This document shows positions 19,399 through 28,138 of a DNA stretch of 64,000 bases, in pieces. Under the pieces are notes generated by a model, which was given only the letters and a program-made list of their open reading frames with translations, did no database searches and was not told the origin of the DNA. Source of the DNA: CAVURS01 sp963834425 (GTDB taxonomy: Bacteria; Actinomycetota; Actinomycetes; Actinomycetales; CAVURS01); the NCBI GenBank assembly GCA_963834425.1, contig CAWIBR010000016.1, positions 221,876 to 285,875 of the forward strand. Direction: 5' to 3'. The position numbers were made by a program, and so were the translations under genes. How positions within the stretch are numbered: position 1 is the first letter of the stretch; each line of letters starts with the position of its first letter.

Positions 19399-20621
19399 GG
19401 TGCCTCCTGTGCGGCAGCCAACCGGCCTCGGTGATGACCGGTGATGGTGCCCAGGACGGTCTCCTGGGCGGTTGCGACGGCGTCGACGACGGCACCGTCA
19501 AGGACTGCGTGGTCGCCCAGCTCACTGACGACAACAGCGGGGCGCAACGGCGTGAGTTGACGAAGCGCCTTGTGTACCAACGGAAGTAAGAGATCCGCGC
19601 CACCGACGCCCAACCCACCGCCGAGGACGACCAGACTCGGGTCGACGATCGCGCAGACGTTGGCGATGCCGACGGCGAGCAGCTGGGCCTCCTCGACGAG
19701 GGCGGCCAGCGCGCGTGCGTCGCCACCACGGGCCGCCTCGACGACCTCCTGGGCCGTGCGCACTCGCAGGCCGCCTGCTCGCGCCTCACGCACCAAGCCA
19801 TCGGCGGCGACGTGCGACTCGAACGGCCCCGGCTTGCCCGCTCGGACGGGCCGGCTTCCGGTGGCTCGCTCGATGCCGGGGATCAGCAGGTATCCGACCT
19901 CACCGGCCGAACCGGTTGCGCCCGAACGCAGTTCGCCGTCCAGGACCAGGGCCAGGCCGACGCCGGTGCCGACCGAGAGGTAGACGAAATCGCGGTGCTC
20001 GCGGCCGCGGCCGAAGACGAGCTCCGCCCGCGCGGCCAGGTTGACGTCGTTCTCGACTCTCACCGCGACCCCGAGGGCGTCGTGCAGCCGCTCCAGGACC
20101 TGCGCATTCTGCAGGCCGGGCATGCGCGGGGCCAGGCGCACCCGATCGCCTTCGGGCACGACGACACCGGGCGCCCCCAGGGTGGCCGCCACCAGGCCTC
20201 CGTCGGCAACCCCCGCCGCGTGCATCGTCCGCTGGGCCAGGGCGACGAGCTGGGCCCCGAGCAAGCCGGCCGTCGTGCCTCTCGTCGATTCGACGAGCGT
20301 CGCGCGATCCTGGCCGGCCAGGTCGCAGACCCGGGCCCGGATCCATCGACGACCGACGTCCAGCGCGAGCGAGGAGCCGACATGGGGGACCAGGTCATAG
20401 AGCAGTGCGGTGGCTCCCCGGCCGCCCTGGGTGCGGCCGACCTCGCGGACCAAGCCGGCACTCTCCAGGCGGGCCAACGCGATCGAGACGGTGGGCTTCG
20501 ACAGACCGGTGTCGCGGGCGAGCTGGGCCCGGGAGATGGCGCCGCTGGAGACGATGGCGTCGGCCAGGCGGCGCGCGTTGAGCGCGCCCAGGTCGGTCGT
20601 CGTGACCAGTTCGGTCGCCAT
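19395..20621 (-). CDS. ROK family transcriptional repressor of the sugar operon
   Basis: 408 residues. The N-terminal winged helix (ISRAQLARDTGLSKPTVSIA, about 29-80) is followed by a ROK sugar-kinase-like fold (SVGTGVGLALVLDGEL, TGSAGEVGYLLIPG, VVLGGGLGVGGADL). The zinc-binding CxCGxxGC motif typical of the family is absent, so the fold serves as a sugar sensor. It heads the importer operon and is co-transcribed with it. The promoter about 45 bp upstream carries a 19-bp dyad and a second palindrome, consistent with autoregulation. The inducer is probably the imported sugar or its phosphate. Confidence 0.92.
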   Translation of the reverse strand: MATELVTTTDLGALNARRLADAIVSSGAISRAQLARDTGLSKPTVSIALARLESAGLVREVGRTQGGRGATALLYDLVPHVGSSLALDVGRRWIRARVCDLAGQDRATLVESTRGTTAGLLGAQLVALAQRTMHAAGVADGGLVAATLGAPGVVVPEGDRVRLAPRMPGLQNAQVLERLHDALGVAVRVENDVNLAARAELVFGRGREHRDFVYLSVGTGVGLALVLDGELRSGATGSAGEVGYLLIPGIERATGSRPVRAGKPGPFESHVAADGLVREARAGGLRVRTAQEVVEAARGGDARALAALVEEAQLLAVGIANVCAIVDPSLVVLGGGLGVGGADLLLPLVHKALRQLTPLRPAVVVSELGDHAVLDGAVVDAVATAQETVLGTITGHHRGRLAAAQEAP

Positions 20622-20643
20622 CGTGGCCGGTCTCCGCGGATCA

Positions 20644-20693
20644 GTTAGGAAGGTTTACGAACGAAAAGTAGACTGACCCGCGGATCAGGTCAA
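20644..20693 (-). promoter_or_regulatory. Promoter and operators of the sugar importer operon
   Basis: Read on the minus strand, TTGACC (complement of 20688-20693) and TACTTT (complement of 20665-20670) are separated by exactly 17 bp, a good sigma-70-type promoter. Downstream, GTTAGGAAGGTTTACGAAC at 20644-20662 is an imperfect 19-bp dyad (GTTnGnAAnnnTTnCnAAC), resembling ROK operators. CTGATCCGCGGGTCAG is an imperfect palindrome within the spacer, and TGATCCGCGG recurs near the repressor start. The -35 element overlaps the stop codon of the ROK kinase gene. Confidence 0.6.
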
Positions 20694-21664
20694 GCCTCCT
20701 CAGGACACAGGTTGGACACGGCTCGGGCGGCCAGGATTCCTGCGCCGATCAGACCGGCCGAAGCACCCAAAGGGGACAGCTCCACTCGTGGGGCCGAGCG
20801 CCACCGGACCCGCTGTGCGAGTGCGGATCGCAGCGGATCGAGCAGGTCGGCGCCCGCCTGGGACAGGCCACCACCGATGACGATCAGAGCCGGGTCCAAC
20901 GTCATGGTGCACGTCGCGAGCCCGATGGCCAGGGAGTCGACCGCCTGCGCCCACACCCCGCGCGCGACCGGGTCGACGGCGCTCAGGCGCGCAACGTCCT
21001 CGGCCGTCGCCTCGGTTCCTGTGGTCGCGCCCATGGCCGCGGCGTACTGGCGGCCGATCGCAGCGGCGGAGGCGTAACGCTCGAGGCAGCCGCGCTGGCC
21101 ACAGGGGCACTGCTCGCCGTCCGGCCAGACGGGCACGTGCCCGATCTCACCGGCCAGACCGCTCGCGCCGCTCACCGGCGACCCCGCGACGGTCAGCACG
21201 CCGGCGATCCCGGTCCCGATGACAACGAGCAGCGAGTCGTCGACCCCGCCGGTCAGCCCGACCTCCGACTCGGCGACTCCGGCGGCCCGCACGTCGTGGT
21301 CCACGACCGTCGGCAGCCCGGTGTCCTGCCTGACCAGTGCGCGCAGGGGTACGTCGCGCCAGCCGAGGTTGACCGAGAAGCGCGCGACGCCCGCCCCGGC
21401 GTCGACCGAGCCCGGCACAGCGAGCCCCACCGCCACGACCTCGACCGGGCCATCGTCCGGAACGTCGTCCGGAACCTCCATCGGCGTCGCTCCGGCCACC
21501 ACGACCAGATCGGAGACGGCGGCTCGGACCGCGCGGACGACGGCGTCGGGGCCGTCCGTGACCGGAGTGAGCGACCGCCGTCGCGTCAGCACCCGACCGT
21601 TCGTCGTCATCAGTGCGCTCTTGATCGACGTCCCGCCGACATCGACGGCGACCACCGACTTCAT
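20690..21664 (-). CDS. ROK family sugar kinase (GlcNAc/glucokinase type)
   Basis: 324 residues. The phosphate-binding start is VVAVDVGGTSIKSALM, followed by the catalytic DHDVRAAG. The full zinc motif is CPCGQRGCLERYASAAAI with an upstream GEIGHVPV, so this is an enzyme and not a regulator. The start overlaps the nagA stop by 4 bp (ATGA). Co-transcription with nagA argues for phosphorylation of N-acetylglucosamine to GlcNAc-6-P, the NagA substrate. Glucokinase activity is the alternative. The -35 box of the importer operon overlaps its 3' end. Confidence 0.92.
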   Translation of the reverse strand: MKSVVAVDVGGTSIKSALMTTNGRVLTRRRSLTPVTDGPDAVVRAVRAAVSDLVVVAGATPMEVPDDVPDDGPVEVVAVGLAVPGSVDAGAGVARFSVNLGWRDVPLRALVRQDTGLPTVVDHDVRAAGVAESEVGLTGGVDDSLLVVIGTGIAGVLTVAGSPVSGASGLAGEIGHVPVWPDGEQCPCGQRGCLERYASAAAIGRQYAAAMGATTGTEATAEDVARLSAVDPVARGVWAQAVDSLAIGLATCTMTLDPALIVIGGGLSQAGADLLDPLRSALAQRVRWRSAPRVELSPLGASAGLIGAGILAARAVSNLCPEEA

Positions 21665-22851
21665 CGATCCACCGCCGACCAGACGCCGCTCGCCATCACC
21701 GCGGTTGGTCGCAGGTCGTCGTCGAGTATCACCAGGTCGGCTGCCAGGCCGGCGCGGATCCCACCGACCTGGTCGCCGATTCCCATCAGGCCAGCGGGAT
21801 TCGCGGACGCCGCCCGGGATGCGGCCTCGATTGGCAGGCCACCGTCGAGCACGGCGCGGCGGACCGCTTCGTCCATCGTCAGGGTGCTGCCGGCCAGCGT
21901 CCCCGTCGTGACGAGACGGGCCTGGCCGTCATGCACCTCCACCGGCTGGCCGCCGAGGCTGAAGACGCCGTCGTCGGCTCCGGCCGCGGCCATCGCGTCG
22001 GTGACCAGGACCAACCGGCCCGGCCGATGCTCGATGAGCCGCGCGATGGCGGGGTGGGTGTGGATGCCGTCGTTGATCAGCTCGCAGGCGATGCCGGAAT
22101 CCAAGGCCGCGCCGACCAGACCCGGCTCGCGATGGTGCAACGGTCGCATTCCGTTGAAGATGTGCGTGACGAGGGTGGCGCCATGATCCACGGCCGCGCG
22201 GGCCTGGTCGTAGGTCGCATCCGAATGCCCCAGTGCGGCAACGACTCCCGACCGCACGAGCTCGTCGATCACCTCGAGCGCGCCCGGCAGCTCCGGGGCC
22301 ACCGTCATGCTCCGCAGAGACCCGGCGCCGGCCGTGACCAGCTCGGTGAGAGCGGGAAGTTCGGGCGTCAGCATGAAGTCGACGTTCTGCGCGCCGCAGC
22401 GCGCCGGCGACAGGAAGGGGCCTTCGAGATGTGCTCCGAGGACGTGCCCGTCCATCCGCGGACCCTCCGCGGTCAGGTCGCGGGCCCAGCCGAGCTGCTC
22501 GACCAGTGCCGGCACGGGTGCCGTCACCAGGGAGACCAGGGTGCGCGTCGTACCGTGCCGGCGGTGGAAGGCCACCGCGGCCCGCATGTCCGGCCGGGAC
22601 ACGGTGACGTCGTGGCCACCGCCGCCGTGCATGTGCAGGTCGACGTAACCGGGCAGCAGCCAGGCGCCGTCGAGATCGCGGACATTCGCATGTCGGGGCG
22701 GCCGCCCGGACCCGACCTCAGCGATCCGGTGACCGGAGACACGGACCCAGCCGTCGACCTGTACCCGATCCGGGAGGACGACGCGCGCGCCGGCCAGGAC
22801 CACCTCGCCGGTCAGCCCGCGCTCGTTCGTCACGGACACCCGCAGCAGCAT
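21661..22851 (-). CDS. nagA: N-acetylglucosamine-6-phosphate deacetylase
   Basis: 396 residues, the normal family length. Amidohydrolase motifs occur in order: PGYVDLHMHGGGGHDV, GAHLEGPFLSPARCGAQN, ALGHSDATYDQ, THIFNGMRPLHHREPGLVG, LVTDAMAAAG (catalytic Asp) and GTLAGSTLTMDEAVR. It converts GlcNAc-6-P to GlcN-6-P and acetate in the cytosol. No Shine-Dalgarno sequence precedes the ATG, and a dre-like operator ends 9 bp upstream, so the transcript may be leaderless or nearly so. An internal GTG at codon 5 or 7 is also possible. The partner nagB is not in this window. Confidence 0.95.
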   Translation of the reverse strand: MLLRVSVTNERGLTGEVVLAGARVVLPDRVQVDGWVRVSGHRIAEVGSGRPPRHANVRDLDGAWLLPGYVDLHMHGGGGHDVTVSRPDMRAAVAFHRRHGTTRTLVSLVTAPVPALVEQLGWARDLTAEGPRMDGHVLGAHLEGPFLSPARCGAQNVDFMLTPELPALTELVTAGAGSLRSMTVAPELPGALEVIDELVRSGVVAALGHSDATYDQARAAVDHGATLVTHIFNGMRPLHHREPGLVGAALDSGIACELINDGIHTHPAIARLIEHRPGRLVLVTDAMAAAGADDGVFSLGGQPVEVHDGQARLVTTGTLAGSTLTMDEAVRRAVLDGGLPIEAASRAASANPAGLMGIGDQVGGIRAGLAADLVILDDDLRPTAVMASGVWSAVDR

Positions 22852-22860
22852 GCACTACGA

Positions 22861-22878
22861 CAATGGTCTAGTCCATTG
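22861..22878. promoter_or_regulatory. DasR-type operator (dre) upstream of nagA
   Basis: CAATGGTCTAGTCCATTG is an 18-bp near-perfect palindrome whose core TGGTCTAGTCCA differs by one base from the DasR consensus TGGTCTAGACCA. It lies in the 54-bp gap between the small membrane gene and nagA, ending 9 bp before the nagA start. DasR is the GntR-family repressor of amino-sugar genes in actinobacteria, released by glucosamine-6-phosphate. The position suggests direct blocking of the nagA promoter. No second copy of this core was noticed in front of the importer operon. Confidence 0.75.
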
Positions 22879-22905
22879 CCCGATCTCGACGGTCCCCGGG
22901 CCGAC

Positions 22906-23088
22906 TCAGTGTTTGTCGGGCCCCTGGGAGTTCCTGCGGATCTTGCGTTGGGTCCCGGCGAACATCGGCGGCGGCACGTGCCCGGCGCTGTCGCTGACCT
23001 CGGTCTCGACATCCTGGGCGTGACGGTAGAAGCGCCACAGCACGACTCCGAGAACCACGACTGCGACGATCAGCGCAAGCCACACCAT
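22906..23088 (-). CDS. Small single-pass membrane protein
   Basis: 60 residues. The ATG at 23088 follows AGGAGG at an ideal distance. Residues 3-19 (WLALIVAVVVLGVVLWRF) form one membrane helix, and the rest is a charged cytoplasmic tail (GTQRKIRRNSQGPDKH). It resembles many unnamed actinobacterial small membrane proteins. It reads into the nagA promoter region 54 bp downstream and is divergent from the NTF2-like gene. Function unknown. Confidence 0.6.
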   Translation of the reverse strand: MVWLALIVAVVVLGVVLWRFYRHAQDVETEVSDSAGHVPPPMFAGTQRKIRRNSQGPDKH

Positions 23089-23235
23089 GACGTACTCCTC
23101 CTGTCGGTCACCTCTCGCCGCCTCGCGACCCACTCCGCAGATCTCCGCCGAGATACCGTGACAGCTGACAGCCTGCGCCCTTCGCCGCTGGTCCGCATCC
23201 CGGACCCGACGAGGGTTCGGTGAGAGGGGTGAGAC

Positions 23236-23631
23236 GTGGACGGCGACGCCGAGACCAAGGCCCGGATCATGACGCACTGGATCGCCTCCGAGCAGGGGGA
23301 CACCGCGACGGAGCACGCGATCTATGGGGACGACGCGATCCTGGACTACCCCCAGTCCGGTGAGCGGTTCCGCGGCCGCGCGACCATCGCCGCCCAGCGC
23401 GGCGGTCATCCGGCCGACCGGCACTTCACCGTACGGCGGGTCACCGGCACCGGGGACCTGTGGGTCAGCGAGTGCGTGATCAGCTACGACGGCGCGCCGT
23501 CTGACTCGGTCAGCATCATGGAGTTCGCCGACGGGCTGGTTGCCCATGAGACGCAGTACTTCGCCGATCCGTTCGCGCCCGCGTCGTGGCGCGCGGCGCT
23601 GGCCGAGCCGATGCCCAGGCCTGAGGCCTGA
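23236..23631 (+). CDS. NTF2/SnoaL-like small protein
   Basis: 131 residues from a GTG at 23236 behind AGAGGGGTGAG. The fold is predicted from the pattern of a helical N-terminus (MTHWIASEQGDTATEHAIYGDDAILDYP), then curved beta strands (HFTVRRVTGTGDLWVSECV) and the closing HETQYFADPF, which is typical of nuclear-transport-factor-2-like proteins of the SnoaL/YybH kind. These bind small ligands or act as isomerase-like enzymes. The next gene on the same strand starts 50 bp downstream, so an operon is possible. The specific role is unknown. Confidence 0.78.
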   Translation: MDGDAETKARIMTHWIASEQGDTATEHAIYGDDAILDYPQSGERFRGRATIAAQRGGHPADRHFTVRRVTGTGDLWVSECVISYDGAPSDSVSIMEFADGLVAHETQYFADPFAPASWRAALAEPMPRPEA

Positions 23632-23681
23632 CGCCGACCCCTGACGCCGACGGAGTTCGGTTCGGAAGGAGTGCGCCCACC

Positions 23682-25448
23682 ATGAAGAGCTCGACGAGCG
23701 GACTCCTGCTCTCGGTCAACGTCGGCCTGCCGAAAGACGTTGCCTGGCAGGGCCGCACGGTGCACACCGGGATCTGGAAGTGGCCGGTCGAAGGGCCGCA
23801 GATGGTTCGCCGCCTCAACATCGACGGCGACGGTCAGGGCGATCTGGCCGGTCACGGGGGTGAGCAACGGGCCGTGCTCGTCTACCAAGCCGAGTCCTAC
23901 GCGCACTGGCGACAGGAGCTCGGCCGGGACGACCTCGAGTTCGGTCAGTTCGGTGAGAACCTCACGGTTGACGGGTTGCCCGACGACGAGGTGCACATCG
24001 GCGACCGCTACCGCATCGGCGAAGCCGAGTTCGAGGTGACCCAACCCCGGGTGACCTGCTTCCGGGTCGGTCTGCGGCTCGGCGAGCCCGAGCTCCCGGC
24101 CCTCCTGGTCTCGCATCACCGGCCGGGCTTTTACCTGCGGGTGATCCGCGAGGGGCACGTGCAGGTCGGCGACCCGATTGTGCAGACGCGGATTGGCCGC
24201 CATCGCCTGAGCGTGGCCGACATCGATGCGCTGCTCTATCTGCCGGGCCGCGAGACGCGGCGACTTCGTGCGGCCGTGGACATCCCGGCCCTGAGTCCGG
24301 GCTGGCAGCAGTCCTTCCACGAGCTTCTCGACGACGCCGAGCAGGCCGAGAAAGCGTCGAACGCCGCTGATCCCGTCGCCGGGGGCGAGCCCGCCTGGCC
24401 GGGCTTTCGCGCGCTGCGGGTCGTGGATGTGGTGCCCGAGACCTCGACGGTGACCTCGATCTACCTGACCTCCGTCGACGGGACGCCCCTGCCGGCTGCC
24501 CAGGCCGGACAGTTCCTGACGCTGCGCGTGACGGGGGCGGCCGAACCACCGCCGGTGCGGAGCTACTCACTCTCGTCACGGCCGGGGTCCGACGCCTACC
24601 GGATCAGTGTCAAAGCTGAAGCGCTGGGCGTGGTCAGCCGCTGGCTTCAGACTCACCTGCAGCCCGGCGACGTGATCGAAACTGCAGCGCCCCGTGGCGA
24701 ATTCGTCCTTTCGGACGGCACGGGTCCAGTGGTGTTGATCTCGGCCGGTGTCGGTGTGACGCCCGTGCTGGCGATGCTTCAGCAGCTTGCGGCGACCGCC
24801 AGCGAACGACGGGTGTGCTGGGTGCACACCGCTCGCGACCCCAGCCAGCATCCGTTCGCGCAGGAGGCGCACCGCCTGCTCCAGTTGTTGCCGCACGGCG
24901 AGGAGCACGTCTTTTACACCTCACCGGACGCTCCGCCGTCCGACGACCCAGTCGTCGTCCGCGGTCGCCCGACGCTGGCGGCGTTGCGCACCCTCGGGCT
25001 TCCGGCTGACGGCGCGGCGTACATCTGCGGGCCGGCGTCGTTCATGCAGCAGATGCAGGACGACCTCCAGCGGCTCGGGCTCGCCGCCGACCAGGTGCAC
25101 ACGGAAGTCTTCGGATCGCTGTCGGCGATCAACCCGGGGATCGTCGGGGCCCGGTCAGTTCGGCCACACCCACCCGCGGGCGACGCGGGGAGCGGTCCCG
25201 GCATCACGTTCGTACGCAGCGACCTCACCGTGCCCTGGTCGGACCGCTATCGCTCGATTCTCGAGCTGGCCGAGGCCTGCGACGTCGCCACGCGATGGTC
25301 CTGCCGGACCGGCGTCTGCCACACCTGCGTGACGCCGCTGCTGTCCGGAGACATCGACTACGCCGTGCAGCCGCTGGAAATGCCGGCGCCGGGGAGCACC
25401 CTGATCTGTTGCAGCCGGCCGGACAGCGACGTCGTCCTCGACCTCTGA
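23682..25448 (+). CDS. MOSC / flavin reductase / 2Fe-2S fusion oxidoreductase
   Basis: 588 residues. The MOSC domain (about 1-165) has GQGDLAGHGGEQRAVLVY and FGENLTVDGL with the conserved Cys in VTCFRVGLRLG. It is followed by the small MOSC 3-alpha linker. The FNR-type module has the flavin motif RSYSLSSRPG and the nicotinamide motif ISAGVGVTPVLAML. The C-terminal plant-type ferredoxin has CRTGVCHTC plus a fourth Cys in LICCSRP. The arrangement suggests that electrons flow from NAD(P)H through flavin and the 2Fe-2S cluster to a molybdenum-linked or hydroxylamino substrate bound by MOSC. YiiM-like N-hydroxylated base reduction is a candidate role. Confidence 0.92.
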   Translation: MKSSTSGLLLSVNVGLPKDVAWQGRTVHTGIWKWPVEGPQMVRRLNIDGDGQGDLAGHGGEQRAVLVYQAESYAHWRQELGRDDLEFGQFGENLTVDGLPDDEVHIGDRYRIGEAEFEVTQPRVTCFRVGLRLGEPELPALLVSHHRPGFYLRVIREGHVQVGDPIVQTRIGRHRLSVADIDALLYLPGRETRRLRAAVDIPALSPGWQQSFHELLDDAEQAEKASNAADPVAGGEPAWPGFRALRVVDVVPETSTVTSIYLTSVDGTPLPAAQAGQFLTLRVTGAAEPPPVRSYSLSSRPGSDAYRISVKAEALGVVSRWLQTHLQPGDVIETAAPRGEFVLSDGTGPVVLISAGVGVTPVLAMLQQLAATASERRVCWVHTARDPSQHPFAQEAHRLLQLLPHGEEHVFYTSPDAPPSDDPVVVRGRPTLAALRTLGLPADGAAYICGPASFMQQMQDDLQRLGLAADQVHTEVFGSLSAINPGIVGARSVRPHPPAGDAGSGPGITFVRSDLTVPWSDRYRSILELAEACDVATRWSCRTGVCHTCVTPLLSGDIDYAVQPLEMPAPGSTLICCSRPDSDVVLDL

Positions 25449-25452
25449 CAGC

Positions 25453-27514
25453 TCAGCTCGAGATGGCCGGCTCCGGCGCAAGCAGACCGAGCGCACGAGT
25501 GCGCACCGCCGCAGAAGTCTCCTCGTCCAAGAACCGGCCGGTGAGCCGCCCTAGAGCCGCGTCGACCTGAGCGGTGTCGTCGGCGCCCGGGAGGTCCAGG
25601 TGCTCGCCGAGCCAGTCCTTGAGCGCCAGGGAGAACAGGTCCCACTCGTGCTGACCGAACTCCGTGACGCTCCAGGCGCCCGGCCCGCCACTGAGGAACC
25701 CGCCGTCCACGGCGTTCTGGAAGGCGGGGAGCAGGACCTCGGCCGGGATCATGACCTGGCGGGCGATCGCGTCCATGTCGGTCGGCTGGCCGTGGCGTTC
25801 GCGCAGATGCACCTGCGCGACGCACCAGCCGTTGCCGATGCCGAGCACCGTCCCGGACCGCTCGCGGATGCCGGGGATGGCCTGGCGGCCGTCCTTGGCC
25901 ATCAACCGCGCGATCGCGATCTCGAGCGCACAGTCAGGGTCGAGCGGTTCGGGCGAGCCGAAGCCCTCACCGATGTCCTTGGCGTTGGCCCGGGCGGCAT
26001 CCCGCAGCGGCACCTGCTTCAGGAACAGGCTCAGACACGAACGCCACGACGGCGACCGGTGCGGCCGCCAGGAAGACGGTGTGGATGGTCTCGGCGTACG
26101 CATGCACGACAGGTGCGATGAGCGCGGTCGGATGCGAGTGGAGCGCCTCGGGGGTGGTCGCATCGGCGAGTGGCAGACCCGGCGCGCGGGCCAGGGCCGG
26201 CGGCAGGTTGCTGGCCAGCTGGTTGGCGTAGATCGCGCCGAAGACGGCGGCGCCGAACGATCCGCCCAGCGAGCGGAAGAACGTCACCCCGGACGTCGCG
26301 ACGCCGAGGTCGCGGTACTCGGAGGTGTTCTGCACGATGATCGTCAGGATCTGCATGCACAGCCCGAGCCCCACCCCGAAGACGATCAGGTACGCCGAGA
26401 GCACCCAGAACGACGTGAACTCGTTCAGCCGCGACAACAGGTAGAGGCCGACCGCCATCAGGGCCGAGCCGGCGATCGGGAAGATGCGGTACTTCCCGGT
26501 GCGTCCGACGATCGTGCCCGCCGTCGTCGAGGCCACGAACAGCCCGACGACCATTGGCAGGGTCCGCAGACCCGACGCGGTTGCGCTCACGCCCCGCACG
26601 TACTGCAGGTAGGTGGGCAGGAAGGTCATTGCCCCGAGCATCGCGAAGCCGACAACCAGAGCGATGGCCGCGGAGACGACGAAGACCGGGTTGGCGAACA
26701 GCCGCAGTGGCAGCATCGGCTCCGGGGCCCGCCGCTCAGCGAAGACGAAGGCGATGATCGCGATGATGGAGATGGCGAACGTCGCGATGATCTGCGGCGA
26801 GCCCCAGGCCCAGGTCTGCCCGCCGAGGCTGGTGGCCAGGACCAGGCCGCCGGCGCCGATCGCGATGAGCAGGATGCCGAGGTAGTCGATGACCGGCCGC
26901 AGCCGCGCGCCCAGAGTCGGCATCGTGCGAGCCGAGATCAGGATGACCGCGATCCCGACCGGCAGGTTGACGTAGAAGCACCAGCGCCAGCTCAGGTGGT
27001 CGGTGAACAGGCCACCGAGCAGCGGCCCGATCACCGTCGCCACCCCGAAGACCGCGCCGAGCATGCCCTGGTACTTCCCCCGCTCCCGCAACGGGATGAT
27101 GTCCGCGATCAATGCCATCGCGGTGACCATCAGGCCGCCGGCACCGATCCCCTGCACCGCGCGCCACGAGACCAGCCAGGTCATCGAGTTGGCGAGTCCG
27201 CAGAGCGCGGACGCCAGGACGAAAAGCGCAGTGCTGAGCTGGAAGACGCGCTTGCGGCCGAACAGGTCGCCGAACTTGCCGGCCAGGGCCGTCGCGATCG
27301 TGTTGGTGATCAGGTACGACGTGACGACCCAGGACACGTGGGCCCCACCGCCGAGGTCGCCCACGATGGTCGGCAACGCCGTGGCGACGATCGTCTGGTC
27401 GAGCGCGGCCAGGAGCATGCCGAGGGCGATCGTGCCGAACAGGACGTTCATCTGCCGCCGGCTCAGCGACGGCGCTTGCTCCAACGGCGCAGGGTTGGCG
27501 ACCTCGACTGCCAT
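25453..27514 (-). CDS. DHA2-type MFS multidrug exporter with C-terminal soluble domain, one frameshift
   Basis: About 686 residues. The ATG at 27514 is preferred because AGGGAG lies just upstream. The antiporter core has 14 membrane segments with motif D1 (ALDQTIVATALPTIVGDLGG), motif A (GKFGDLFGRKRVF) and motif C-like GIGAGGLMVTAMALIADIIP. One extra base near 26036 breaks the last membrane segment (VAVVAF / LSLFLKQVPLRD). After it, about 180 residues form a soluble domain with MarR-like features (VMIPAEVLLPAFQNAVDGGF, WSVTEFGQHEWDLF). The pump should export drugs by proton antiport. The tail may regulate it or bind the drug. Confidence 0.87.
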
Positions 27515-27575
27515 TGCGCTCCCTTCAGCGAGCAACCCCCAGCTTCAACATCATGGGGTCTGCCGCGGGATCGCG

Positions 27576-27962
27576 CTATGCGGTCATGGGGTCGACTGGG
27601 TGGCTGTGGCGGCGCTCCGGGATCAGCAGCCCGAGGACCGTCGTCACGATCGAGATCACCAGGGCCGCGAGGATGTCGTACCAGAAGTTGTCCACCTGCA
27701 AGTGACTGGACAGGCCGGCCGTCGCGGCGAACACGATCGCGTTGACGACGATGGCGAACAGCCCCAACGTGATGATGGTCAACGGCAACGTGATGATCAG
27801 CAGGAAGGTGCCCAGGATCGCGTTGACCACACCGAGCAGCAGCGCCAGCCACAGGTAGGTCCAGAAGCCGCCGGTGACGTGCACGCCGGGCAGGATCGCG
27901 GCCGCGATCCAGACGGCCAGCGCGGAGATCAGCCAGCGCAACAGGATCCGGATCAGCATCAT
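27576..27962 (-). CDS. Phage holin-4/YvlD-like small membrane protein
   Basis: 128 residues with four membrane segments and almost no soluble part. TYLWLALLLGVVNAILG and TLPLTIITLGLFAIVVNAIV match the Phage_holin_4_2 (YvlD) family. Despite the family name, these are ordinary chromosomal membrane proteins and no other phage gene is nearby. It lies upstream of the exporter on the same strand with a 61-bp gap. Function unknown. Confidence 0.85.
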   Translation of the reverse strand: MMLIRILLRWLISALAVWIAAAILPGVHVTGGFWTYLWLALLLGVVNAILGTFLLIITLPLTIITLGLFAIVVNAIVFAATAGLSSHLQVDNFWYDILAALVISIVTTVLGLLIPERRHSHPVDPMTA

Positions 27963-28138
27963 GCCCTCCTCGGGTAGCCGTGGCTCTACCGTTCCACCGC
28001 GGCGGACGATCAGACAGCCGACTCGCCGCCAGCCATCGACAAGGGCGCGCTAGGCCCGCTGCCAGATGTGGGATCGTAGGCCGCGATGTACTGGGGTGTT
28101 CCCATGGCAGTGCGCTGGGCGACTTGCCGACACATCCC

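Noticed and set aside
27576..27962. Prophage remnant suspected from the holin family name next to a tRNA.
   Set aside because: The YvlD-type family is chromosomal. No integrase, portal, tail or lysis genes occur, and the tRNA-Lys flanks show no att duplication.
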